The notes under the pieces were generated by a model. The model saw only the letters and a list, made by a program, of their open reading frames with translations. It had not been told where the DNA came from and searched no databases. From contig CM043943.1 in the NCBI GenBank assembly GCA_014529385.2, forward strand, positions 155,917,092-155,981,091: a stretch of 64,000 nt of DNA, read 5' to 3'. The DNA comes from Adiantum capillus-veneris. Lineage: Eukaryota; Streptophyta; Polypodiopsida; Polypodiales; Pteridaceae. Both the position numbers and the translations under genes were made by a program. Shown here in pieces: positions 32,502 to 42,105 of the stretch. The stretch's first letter is position 1, and each line of letters begins with the position of its first letter.

Positions 32502-34256
32502 AAAAAAAGCTAGATTTTTAGTAAGGCTAGCAGACTGGTCATAGTAGGGGGGGGGTCCACAGTAGGGATCCAAAGGGGTACCATCTGCAGAAGAGCAATG
32601 TGCAATGTGCAATGAATGGGCTCCAAAGACCTTAGGGTTCAACCCATTAAAACTTCCAAAAGGTTAAGTTTTAAAATTTCAAAGTGTAAGTCCAATTGTC
32701 AAATGTTAATGGAATTGGATGCTTTGTGTGTGCAAAAGTCCAAATAGCTAGAGGACAAGTTAGAGGGCGAGTAGGGAAGATGACAAAGCTTGAGAAGTGA
32801 CTAGACACACACACACACACACACACACACTATATACCTAAGCTTACCCTTTCCACAAAGTAAAGAGGACACATGTCAGGCATGCAAAGAAACCCCCAAT
32901 TCTTGCATGAATCCTATTGGATGGGCACAAAGGTGGACCAATGAGAAGTTAGCTAGTGTAAACTAAATTTTTATTTTTATAAATGGTAAAAAAAATAACC
33001 AATAAGAAATAGTCTCCCTAAAAGACTATTGGACAGTCAAAAGGTCTAATGATAATTAAGCAGTTCCTAAAATTGCTTTATTCCTATTGGCCAAAGGACT
33101 AAAAGGTCCAATAACAAAGCAGATAATTAAATTAATTATTTGGCATTTATAAAATGGAAAAAAGGATGGACACTTGTCACAAGGCTCTTGACTTTGCCTC
33201 TCAAAGGCTATTGGCCAAATTATTTATGGGCCAATAGGAAGCCAGCAAGAGTAAAACTCATACTCAAATACTATTGGCTAGGCTTTTCAAGAGCCAATAG
33301 GAATGCAACATGAGTAATTGGCAAGGGGGGGTCATCCAAGAGGAGAGAGGGGACTGTTTTCAAGGGCATTATTCCACACACACTCACACAACTCATGTGT
33401 AGAGCAAGAAAATCATCTCCTTCTCCAAGCTTTAATGGAAAGCTCATCTTCTTCTCCAAGTTTGAGAATGGAGGCCTATACCAACAACTCTTGGATATGG
33501 AATGCAAATCCAACCAAGAGCTAAGCTTCAATGCCATGCTTCTCTCCTCTATTATCTAATTGCTAAGCTAAGCTAAGCTACAAGAGTAATTAAGTGAGGA
33601 AATACTTCTTTCTCGTAAGAATACTCCTTCTTCCTCTAGATCTACTCTCATTCCCCGCTAGCTCTCACCATCTTCGAAGGTGTGTGAGGTCTTGGGTCTG
33701 AGACCAACGAGTAATTGATGTTATGTGTTATCACGTGTAAGTTTGGTGCATGAAGCTTCCATCTTCATAGCATTGACGAGTTTTTACCAAGGAACACAAA
33801 GAATTGTATTGTACAAAGTCTCTCTTAATGGGAGAAGTTATAATACAAATGCCTAATGGAGGGGGGACCGGTCCATGTAAATCCGGTTCTCAATAGTTGT
33901 CAATTGTTCTATTTCTCTCCCTCTTTCAAGTATTTTTATGCCAAACTAATTAGGTGTTATGCTAATGTTGTTATCTCCAACCAAGCACTCTTGCATGCTC
34001 ATTAGGAATTTGCTCTTAATGAAATGCTCACTATGTTAAGTTATTTTCCGCTATTTACAACATAGTAACAAGGAATGGCCATTTTTAGGTCTCCGTTCCC
34101 TGTTCCCATCCCAATTTCCCGTTCCGTATTTCAGACATGAGTATTGGAAACAGGGAATGGCATTTCATGCATGTTGCCGTTCCCCATTCCCGTTCCGATT
34201 TTCCCGTTCTTGGTAACTATGATTTACAAGCTTTATAGACCAATAATTGTTACATT
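32502..34256 (+). repeat. Inverted LTR of E (right arm of palindrome), followed by partial PBS
   Basis: Reverse-complement copy of the E LTR from AAAAAGCTAG to AATTGTTACA, then TTGGTATCA, which is the first part of the PBS. It lacks about 40 bp at the centre and carries a 161-bp MITE. Confidence 0.88.
34061..34221. mobile_element. 161-bp MITE, hAT-like, TSD ATTTACAA
   Basis: The insertion interrupts CGCTATTTACAAGC of the LTR. The 8-bp ATTTACAA stands on both sides (34053-34060, 34222-34229). Ends are inverted: CATAGTAACAAGGAA against CATAGTTACCAAGAA. CCGTTCC motifs recur inside. An 8-bp TSD fits the hAT superfamily. No coding capacity. Absent from the other two E LTRs, so it came after them. 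Confidence 0.85.
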
Positions 34257-34268
34257 GGTATCAAACCA

Positions 34269-34627
34269 GGTTGCTTCCCTCTATCAAATTTTGTCTTTTG
34301 GCAAACCACACATTTTGAAACATACTCTTGTATGTTCGCTTTCATGGTAGGCCAATAGAAGTACATTTTTATCCCTTTTAGGGTAGCTTGAATCCCTCTA
34401 TGCCCCGCATATGGAGAAGTATGAGATTCATACATTACTTTCTCACGTAGTGAGTTAGTAACACATAGCCTATTACCATAGAGAAGATAACCATCTTGTA
34501 AGGTAAATGGTTCCTCTTTCTTCCCTTGTGCAAGGGCTGACATCACATCTTTAAAATCGGAATCAATAGCGTACTCATCTATCATAGAAGATAGATCATT
34601 GTGAGTTGCTATGGAAACCGCATTCAC
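34269..34627 (-). pseudogene. Integrase zinc-binding remnant of element E
   Basis: Contains HRGIQATLKGIKMYFYWPTM and CVVCQKTKFDRG, the HHCC domain that precedes a gypsy integrase core. It is frame-shifted from the RT/RNase H frame and cut off at the inverted LTR, so the catalytic D,D,E core is absent. Confidence 0.85.
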
Positions 34628-34679
34628 TCTCGGTCGTCTTGAGAGTGCATCAGCTACTCGATTATGCTTGCCAGCAATG

Positions 34680-36488
34680 TTAGCAAATATGAAAATGAAA
34701 TTTAGAAAGGAAATTTACCCACCTCATTTGTTTGTCGGAGAGCTTGGTTTGCGTCATGAAGTACTTGAGGCTTTGGTGATCCGTCCGCAGAATGAAAGGA
34801 GTCCCCAATAAGTAGTGCTTCCACGTGTCTAAGGCATGTAGAACTGCGAGGAGTTCCTTTTCATATATGCCTAGAGCTTGCTCAACTGGGTCGAGCCTTC
34901 GACTTTCATATGCTATGGCGTGCCCTTCTTGGAGCAGCACGGCTCCAAGGCAATCACCACAAGCGTCGCATTGGACCTTAAATGGCTTTGAGAGATCCGG
35001 TAGTGTAAGCACAGGTTGAGAGATAAGCTTCTCTTTAAGCTTTTCAAAAGCAGTGTTCTCCTTGGTAGTGGTAGTCCATGCATACTTAACGTTCTTTTTT
35101 GTTAGGTCATGCAATGGTCCTGCTATGAGTGATAATTTTTCTATGAAGCGTTTATAGTATGCACACATACCTATAAAGCTTCTTAATTCATGTAGATTCT
35201 TTGGGTTAGGCCATGCTTTTATTACTTCTAACTTTGATGGATCCATTTGGATGCCATCTTTAGAGATAATATGACCTAAATACTGAATCTCTTGTAAGAA
35301 AAATTCACTTTTCTTTTGATTTATGTAAAGCTTATTCTCTCGCAAAACTTGAAAAATTACTTGGAGGTGCTGTTTGTGTTCGTCCAAGGAATTGGAGTAG
35401 ATGATTATATCATCAAAGAACACTCCAGTGTAACTGCGATGAGGCCTAAAGAGCTTCTCCATCATGCGGTTGAATGTAGCTGGTGCATTGGTCAAGCCAA
35501 AAGGCATGACAATGAATTCGTAGAGACCAAACGTAGTGCGAAATGCGATCTTTACAATGTCTTGATCAACAATCCTTATTTGGTGATAGCCACTTTTTAG
35601 GTCAATCCTACTGAAGTAGGTCGATCCTTGTAGCTTATCAAATAGGTCTTCTACCCGCGGAACGGGAAACCTATTTTTGATAGTGATCCTATTTAGTGCT
35701 CTATAGTCGACACACATACGATATGTGCCATCTTTTTTTTGCACTAATAAAACTGGTGAACAAAATGGAGATGAACTAGGCCTAACCATTCCTTTCTCAA
35801 CCAACTCATGCACTTGCCGCATAATTTCCTCTTGTTGAGCTTGAGAAACTCGATAGGGAGGTTTATTAGGCGGTGAGCTTCCTGGAAGAAGCTCGATTGC
35901 ATGGTCATCATCCCCTCGTTTTGGAGGCAATTCATTAGGGATGTCGTCAATAAAAACATCTTGGAATTCATTAAAGAAATTAGATAACCCTAATTCTTTT
36001 TTATTCCCTTTATTTTTATTTGACAGAACATTAGGTTCATTTTGAGAGTCTTTTACAAATATCATGTACACGGAAATAGATCTCTTTATTGACTTATCAA
36101 AAGCTTGCTTATGTACAAGAGGTATAGTGTTACCTGACTCGTTAGCATATATGTACATGTCTTTGTCCCTGTACCTAAAGTAAATTTGCCTTTCAGGAAA
36201 CTTGATGTTGGCCGCCATGCGATCAAACCATGGTGCCCCTAGGATTACATCCTCATGCTTAAGGGGAGAGATGAAGAAATCCTCTTTGTCCACATAACTT
36301 TGGACATGAAGCTTCAATTTCCCAATTAAGGGAGTAACTGGGACGACTTCTCCCTTGAAAGCACTATCGGCTGGTAGGGGATTTCCCATCTCAAAGGCTT
36401 GGATGCCTAGCTTAGTGGCCAACTCCGTGGATATGAAATTGTGAGTAGAGCCATTGTCGAAGAGAATGAAAGCATCATGTTCTCTCAC
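34680..36488 (-). CDS. Gypsy protease-RT-RNase H polyprotein of element E
   Basis: A 602-residue uninterrupted minus frame. Protease: ILFDNGSTHNFI near the N-terminus, with DNG for the usual DSG. Reverse transcriptase: [50 protein letters not shown] and the catalytic FFDDIIIYS. RNase H: CDACGDCLGAVL, YEKELLAVLHALDTW, RTDHQSLKYF. The frame ends at KFHFHIC, where a shift disconnects it from the integrase. The order PR-RT-RH-INT is diagnostic of Ty3/gypsy. The long open frame implies a fairly young copy. Confidence 0.93.
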   Translation of the reverse strand: MREHDAFILFDNGSTHNFISTELATKLGIQAFEMGNPLPADSAFKGEVVPVTPLIGKLKLHVQSYVDKEDFFISPLKHEDVILGAPWFDRMAANIKFPERQIYFRYRDKDMYIYANESGNTIPLVHKQAFDKSIKRSISVYMIFVKDSQNEPNVLSNKNKGNKKELGLSNFFNEFQDVFIDDIPNELPPKRGDDDHAIELLPGSSPPNKPPYRVSQAQQEEIMRQVHELVEKGMVRPSSSPFCSPVLLVQKKDGTYRMCVDYRALNRITIKNRFPVPRVEDLFDKLQGSTYFSRIDLKSGYHQIRIVDQDIVKIAFRTTFGLYEFIVMPFGLTNAPATFNRMMEKLFRPHRSYTGVFFDDIIIYSNSLDEHKQHLQVIFQVLRENKLYINQKKSEFFLQEIQYLGHIISKDGIQMDPSKLEVIKAWPNPKNLHELRSFIGMCAYYKRFIEKLSLIAGPLHDLTKKNVKYAWTTTTKENTAFEKLKEKLISQPVLTLPDLSKPFKVQCDACGDCLGAVLLQEGHAIAYESRRLDPVEQALGIYEKELLAVLHALDTWKHYLLGTPFILRTDHQSLKYFMTQTKLSDKQMRWVNFLSKFHFHIC

Positions 36489-36536
36489 CTTCCCCCAAGC
36501 ATGGCATAGAGGAGATCCTTTGCGATGAGCATCTTC

Positions 36537-38003
36537 TTATTTAACTTCAATTATGGAAGCTCTAGGAGGTTCATTGCGTGTGTTCTTCTGTGGGCAAGCA
36601 CGATAAGCATGCCCTTGCTCCACACATTTGAAACAACGGTTATCCTTGCGATAACGCTCTAGCTCTTTAGGAGAGAGTTTATTTTTGCCTTTGTAGACTC
36701 CCTTCTCCTTAGCTTTGTTGTTGTTGAAGTTGCCCTTGGGAAACTTTTGGACATGGTCCTTCCCCTTGGGCTCATTACGGTCTTTGCTTTCCATGGGCTT
36801 AAGATTTTTCTTAGCCCTTTGTTGGAAGTGGATTCGTGAAGCCACCATAGTATGGTGTATGACCGCTGAAATAGTGCGAGTCCTTTGGGAGTTGACATAC
36901 TCCGCCATATCTTTAGATAAACCCGCACAAAATTGTTGTTTTTGCTCTCCAAAATCTATCTTTTTGTAGACAGTGGCTTTGAGATGTAAATCCCAAAACT
37001 TGTCTACGTATTTGTGAATAGATTTTTAGGGAGAGAGCTTCAAGCTTCGCAATTCTGTGAGCACTTTGTCTTTGGCATCGCTAGCCAAAAACTGCTTCAT
37101 AATGGAAGCTCTTAAAGCTTTCCATGTTTGTGGAGCTTCACCGTTTGCTCGTAGGCTAGACCACCATTGCCTGGCAGACTCTTGGAGATGCATGGCTACA
37201 TGACGAATCTTAGAGGACTCTGTGAAGCCCTCATCTCCGAATGCTGCATCAAATTGTTGAATAAAGGCCAAGACTTTGTCTGTAGCACCAAAGGTGCCAT
37301 GGTAGGTAAGAAAAGAGATACTCTTTCTTCCCTCCTTGAACTGTTTGAGCTTGGACGACCTCTTCCAAGCGGCATAGGATTTCCTATGGCCTCTCCTTTA
37401 GAATTCATTGGGAGCCGCACCATCACTTCCTTCAGAAGAGGAGGATGATGATGAAGATGGAGAAGAGGGTGACCTCTTTCTCGCCTTTTTCTTCTCATAC
37501 TTCCTTTCTTCCTTCTTTGAATTACGGTGAGAAGGACTATCCGATGGTCTTCTCCGTTTAGGGGGTGTTGGAGAGCGTTTTGCCCGCCGTCTTCGTGGTG
37601 CCATCTCCGCCGAGGTGGCGGGAGATTCACTTCTTTCTTGTTCTTTCGGTGGGGGCTCTACCGTTGAGATTTGGGCTCTCCTTGGTGAGGGAGTTGCCCC
37701 ATCAACTTGTAAGCTTTTGGGTCCTTCGTATGGGTCCTCCTCTTCTCTCACCGTAGAGAGCCCTCTTTTAGAAATCTCACTAGGAGCTTTCATAGGCACT
37801 CCCTCTTCTAGGTGAGGAGATTCGAGAATCCCATGGATGCGTAATTGCTGTTGTACTTCACCTTAGAGGGATGGGTTGTCCATGGCTTGTTGAAGCCTAG
37901 TAACAAGATAGTTCACAAGCATAGGGACATCATTAGTAGCTTGACCATTAGCAAAATCAAAGCCATCAACATTAATTTCACTCTCTCTACTATTGTCAGC
38001 CAT
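36537..38003 (-). pseudogene. Gag of element E, broken
   Basis: Starts MADNSRESEINVDGFDF at 38003. Codon 47 is TAA (37863-37865). It resumes as an Arg/Ser/Pro-rich, poly-Ser segment (to 37398), then the gag core ARQWWSSLRANGEAPQTW (37271-37026, other frame). It ends with the knuckle CFKCVEQGHAYRAC (36908-36537). At least one stop and two frame changes separate the parts. Confidence 0.85.
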
Positions 38004-38406
38004 TATAACTAAGTTTTAGGTGTAAATTTTTACTTGTACTTTGGCACTTCAAGCCCTAGTTGCTACTCCTCTTTACTTTCAAAGATAAGCACTCAAGGAT
38101 CTATACCCATGGCTCGGAATATCATTAATTGCAAGGAATAGAAGAGAGGATTTATCATAGCCTAGTCGGCACCGGTTCCTGTCAAGCTTCTAATAGCTCA
38201 ATAATGGTTAAGCCGTAGGCAAGCCCCTTGGGACTCCATTATTAAGACCATAGCTCTCGACGGTGATACCCCGTTAACTGCACGAAGCAGACGCACCTCA
38301 AGGATAATAAATCCCTGTTCTACTTACCCTCATGCAATTAATAATACCAACCGTTTGTAGCAAGCTTGAGGACCTCTCTTCTTGAGCAAGAAAAGAGAAA
38401 CCGATA

Positions 38407-38418
38407 GCTCTGATACCA
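38407..38418 (-). other. Primer binding site of element E
   Basis: Reverse complement TGGTATCAGAGC, one base from the 5' LTR. Confidence 0.92.
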
Positions 38419-38419
38419 A

Positions 38420-39999
38420 TGTAACAATTACTGGTCTATAAAGCTTGTAAATAGCGGAAAATAACTTAACATAGTGAGCATTTCATTAAGAGCAAATTCC
38501 TAATGAGTATACAAGAGTGCTTGGTTGGAGATAACAACATTAGCATAACACCTAATTAGTTTGGCATAACAATACTTGAAAGAGGGAGAGAAATAGAACA
38601 ATTGACAACTATTGAGGACCGGATTTACATGGACTGGTCCCCCCTCCATTAGGCATTTGTATTATAACGTCTCCCATTAAGAGAGACTTTGTACAATACA
38701 ATTCTTTGTGTTCCTTGGTAAAAACTCGTCGGTGCTATGAAGATGGAAGCTTCATGCATAAAACTTACACGTGATAACACATAACATCAATTACTCGTTG
38801 GTGTCAGACCCAAGACCTCACACACGAAGATGGTGAGAGCTAGCGGGGCATGAGAGTAGATCTAGAGGAAGAAGGAGTATTCTTACGAGAAAGAAGTATT
38901 TCCTCACTTAATTACTCTTGTAGCTTAGCTTAGCTTAGTAATTAGATAATAGAGGAGAGAAACATGGCATTGAAGCTTAGCTCTTGGTTGGATTTGCATT
39001 CCATATCCAAGAGTTGTTGGTGTAGGCCTCCATTCTCAAACTTGGAGAAGAAGATGAGCTTTCCATTAAAGCTTGGAGAAGGAAATGATTTTCTTGCTCT
39101 ACACATGAGTTGTGTGAGTGTGTGTGGAATAATGCCCATGAAAACAGCCCCCTCTCTCCTCTTGGATGACCCCCCTTTGCCAATTACTCATGCTGCATTC
39201 CTATTGGCCCTTGAAAAGCCTAGCCAATAGAATTTGGCCAATAGCCTTTGAGAGGCCCAGTCAAGAGCCTTGTGACAAGTGTCCATCCTTTTTTCCATTT
39301 TGTAAATGCCAAATAATTAATTTAATTATCTACTTTGCTATTGGACCTTTTAGTCCTTTGGCCAATAGGAATCAAGCAATTTTAGGAACTGCTTAATTAT
39401 CATTGGACCTTTTGATTGTCCAATAGTCTTTTAGGGAGACTATTTCTTATTGGTTATTTTTTTGAGCATTTATAAAAATAAAAATTTAGTTTACACTAGC
39501 TAACTTCTCATTGGTCCACCTCTGTGCCATCCAATAGGATTCAGGCAAGAATTGGGGATTTCTTTGCATGCCTGACATGTGTCCTCTTTACTTTGTGAAA
39601 AGGATAAGCTTAGGTGTATATAGTGTGTGTGTGTCTAGTCACTTCTCAAGCTTTGTCATCTTCCCTACTCACCCTCTAACTATTTGGACTTTTGTACACA
39701 TACAAAGCATCCAATCCCATTAACATTTGACAATTGGACTTACACTTTGAAATTTTGGAACTTAACCTTTTGGAAGTCTTAATGGGTTGAACCCTAAGGT
39801 CTTTGGAGCCCATTCATTGCACATTGCTCTTCTACAGATGGTACCCCTTTGGATCCCTACTGTGGGCCCCCCCTACTATGACGAGTCTGCTAGCCTTACT
39901 AATAATCTAGCTTTTTCTCCCCTGGTATTTCCCCATATTAAATGATTAGTTTAACATGAGAAAATCATTTAGGAGAATTAGATATTAGTTATTATGACA
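38420..39999 (-). repeat. 5' LTR of element E
   Basis: 1580 bp, TGTAACAATTACTGG...TTATTATGACA on the plus strand. It contains AGCTTAGCTTAGCTTAG and a short GT run. Three copies of this LTR in the window preserve an 88-codon open frame antisense to the element. Confidence 0.85.
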
Positions 40000-40130
40000 C
40001 TAATAAGTCCGGGGTCGAAACACGAAGCCAAAATTTCCAATGAACTTTGGAAGTGCGATCTTACTCTGTCTGCTCTTTGGTGGGACCGGTATGCTTCCAG
40101 AAAAGCACACGCCTCATGCTCTGATATCAC

Positions 40131-40787
40131 TGTCACAAGACGGGCACCACGTGCTAATAGAAAAGAACAGACTGAATAGACTTTTAGCACTTCAGTAACA
40201 ATTGAACTGAGAGAGAGAGAGAGACGACACGCGACACTGAGTGACGGAATTCCACCCCAGAGAATATTGGCCCCAAACCTTGGCGCCCCTTCCGGTATTT
40301 CTTTATATTGAATCAACATAGTACAAGCCGGTACTCCATACTCTGCACCAGGGAGAATGCCAGAGAATGAGCCCTTAGCACATATTTAAGGCACTTGGCC
40401 TATGAAAAGCAATTTACATGAAAAGCCTTCAAACTCAAAAGCTTCTGGTCCAAAAGCAATGCTAAAAAGCTGTCAGCGTAAATCACGGAATTCCGTACAA
40501 CTACCACGTCAGCAGTCAAGGCAAAACGCGGAAATCCGTACAGGCTCCCATGTCATCATGTCAGCGCAATTTTCAAAAATTTGCCACGTCATCAGTTCAT
40601 GCGCAAGCCTTTATGTGTAGGTCCTGCTTTGTTTTAATCCTTTATGTCACTTGGGGCCCCATCGGACGGGGTCCCCATAAGTTGGTAGGACTTCGTCTTC
40701 TGTTACTTGTTCTTCTAGGGTTTAGGCCCCTCAGTTGGCAGCATTTGCAAGTTGGCTCCATTCTTCAGGGCTTTGACACGTCAGACA
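40131..40787 (-). repeat. LTR of element D (5' in element sense)
   Basis: TGTCACAAGACGGGC...CACGTCAGACA; nine bases near the terminus (CAGTTTGTG) are deleted compared with the partner LTR. Confidence 0.88.
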
Positions 40788-40792
40788 AAGTG

Positions 40793-41299
40793 CACTTGCA
40801 AACAAACACTAATAGATCAAAACATGAAAAGCATCATGTGTGAAGATTCAAAAACTCGAAACACAGTTTGGTTCTTGAAAGCAAATCCTCGGAAGAGATC
40901 TCTATGCAGAGAGCCCTCTCTTCCAATCCTACACAGAGATCTCTATGCAGAGGTGTGCTCTTGGGTTCTTTCTCATAAATCAGCCCCGTCTACGACGCTT
41001 ATGGGCGGAAAACAGAGAAAAACAGCAGCTTGTCCTGATGGAAACAATCCCCGAAGGTACTTGCAATGGAACTCGTCTACATGGTCCTGGCGAGGTCTGG
41101 TGCAGTGGGAGCAGCCATGGGAGTAGTCGGCGGCATCATCTTGGCGGCTGAAATCTGCAGCAGCATGAGGGGAACTTTGGAGCCTTGTTCTTCTGATCCC
41201 TAAGAGTGAGAGAGGTCGCTTTTTGTAGCTCCTCGCAGCCTTGCAAGAATAGAGGCCTCTGGTCGCTTCCCCCCCGCAAAAATAGGGCAGAGAGGGCAC

Positions 41300-41375
<76 letters not shown>

Positions 41376-41458
41376 GGCTTTCTTCCCATGCCAAAAAGAG
41401 GGGGGAGAGCGGTCGCTGATGCCAGGTAGTGGCAGATGGGGGTGCTCAGGTTTTTATG
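40793..41458. other. Intron sequence with (AG)n tract, no gene
   Basis: Follows D's right TSD. The main feature is a 68-bp pure GA run (41303-41370). Minus frames through it give Leu-Ser repeats only. Confidence 0.65.
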
Positions 41459-42105
41459 GCCCTTTTGTATTAGTGGCTGCCCACTTATTAAGTGGGCGGC
41501 TGTACATGTTAAAAAAAAGGTTAGAACTTGTCAAAAACCCAATAATAACTTATAAGCTGAAAACCATGCTTACACAATCACAACCCAGGCGTCCGTGGAT
41601 GTAGTCTCATGCACAAATGCAATGCTAACATAGACTCCGTCACGGGAAACCATTTGCTTTTCCGACTCACAGATTATTATGAAACCATCTTCATTCAAGT
41701 GCTTGTCTCATTTCTTGTGCATAACTCTAACTCAGTTCGGAATTCCTCTTGACCATGGAATATTCTCTTTTCGATACTCCATCACCCACCATGTGACGCA
41801 TCAGGAATACTCGTCACTTAGTCCTTTCTCACCAAACTTACGGAACAACTCCTTCGCAATGCTCTATGTCACCCATCCCATGATGCATCAAAGATGTCCG
41901 TTCTGGATGGTCAAATACTCCTTCTCGATGCTCACCCATCCAACTCGCTTTTTCAAAAAGCAACTGCATTTGCTCAAAGATTACTCTGAACCACCCATCT
42001 TCATTCAAGTGCTTGTCTCATTTCTTGTGCACAACTCTTAACTCAGTTTGGAATTCCTCATGACCATGGAATATTCCCTTTCCGATACTCTCGTCACCCC
42101 ACCAT
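41459..42105 (-). mobile_element. Inverted partial copy of LTR F
   Basis: The reverse complement matches F: CCACTTATTAAGTGGGC against CCACTTAATAAGTGGGC, AACTTATAAG, and repeated GATGCGTCA / GGGTGAC motifs. A ~60-bp piece with TTCATTCAAGTGCTTGTCTC is duplicated at 41691 and 42000. It is cut by element G on the right. Confidence 0.7.

Larger units (their letters stand above)
30897..39999 (-). mobile_element. Ty3/gypsy element E with internal inverted LTR, nested in D
   Basis: 5' LTR 38420-39999 lies beside PBS TGGTATCAGAGC (complement 38407-38418). Minus-strand gag, protease, RT, RNase H and the integrase zinc-binding region follow. The 3' side is abnormal: the integrase stops at 34268 and meets a PBS-like TTGGTATCA, then an inverted LTR copy (32502-34256). 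That copy in turn abuts the true 3' LTR (30897-32501) head to head. CTAA flanks the whole at 30893-30896 and 40000-40003. The integrase core and C-terminus are missing, so the copy is defective. Confidence 0.88.
28314..40787 (-). mobile_element. LTR element D: A/C family, split by element E, TSD AAGTG
   Basis: Left LTR 28314-28983 is followed by the purine tract and internal sequence to 30896. Element E interrupts, and D resumes at 40000 with its leader, a PBS (GCTCTGATATCA at 40118-40129, one mismatch from the usual site) and the right LTR 40131-40787. AAGTG is duplicated exactly at 28309-28313 and 40788-40792. The right LTR lacks CAGTTTGTG just before its ACA end. Without E it is about 3.4 kb. 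Gag is almost gone. Confidence 0.9.

Noticed and set aside
31441-39230. An 88-codon open frame repeated in three places (31441-31707 plus, 33271-33537 minus, 38964-39230 plus)
   Set aside because: All three lie at the same place in the E LTR copies and are antisense to the element. Sharing is explained by LTR identity; no domain or independent conservation is seen.
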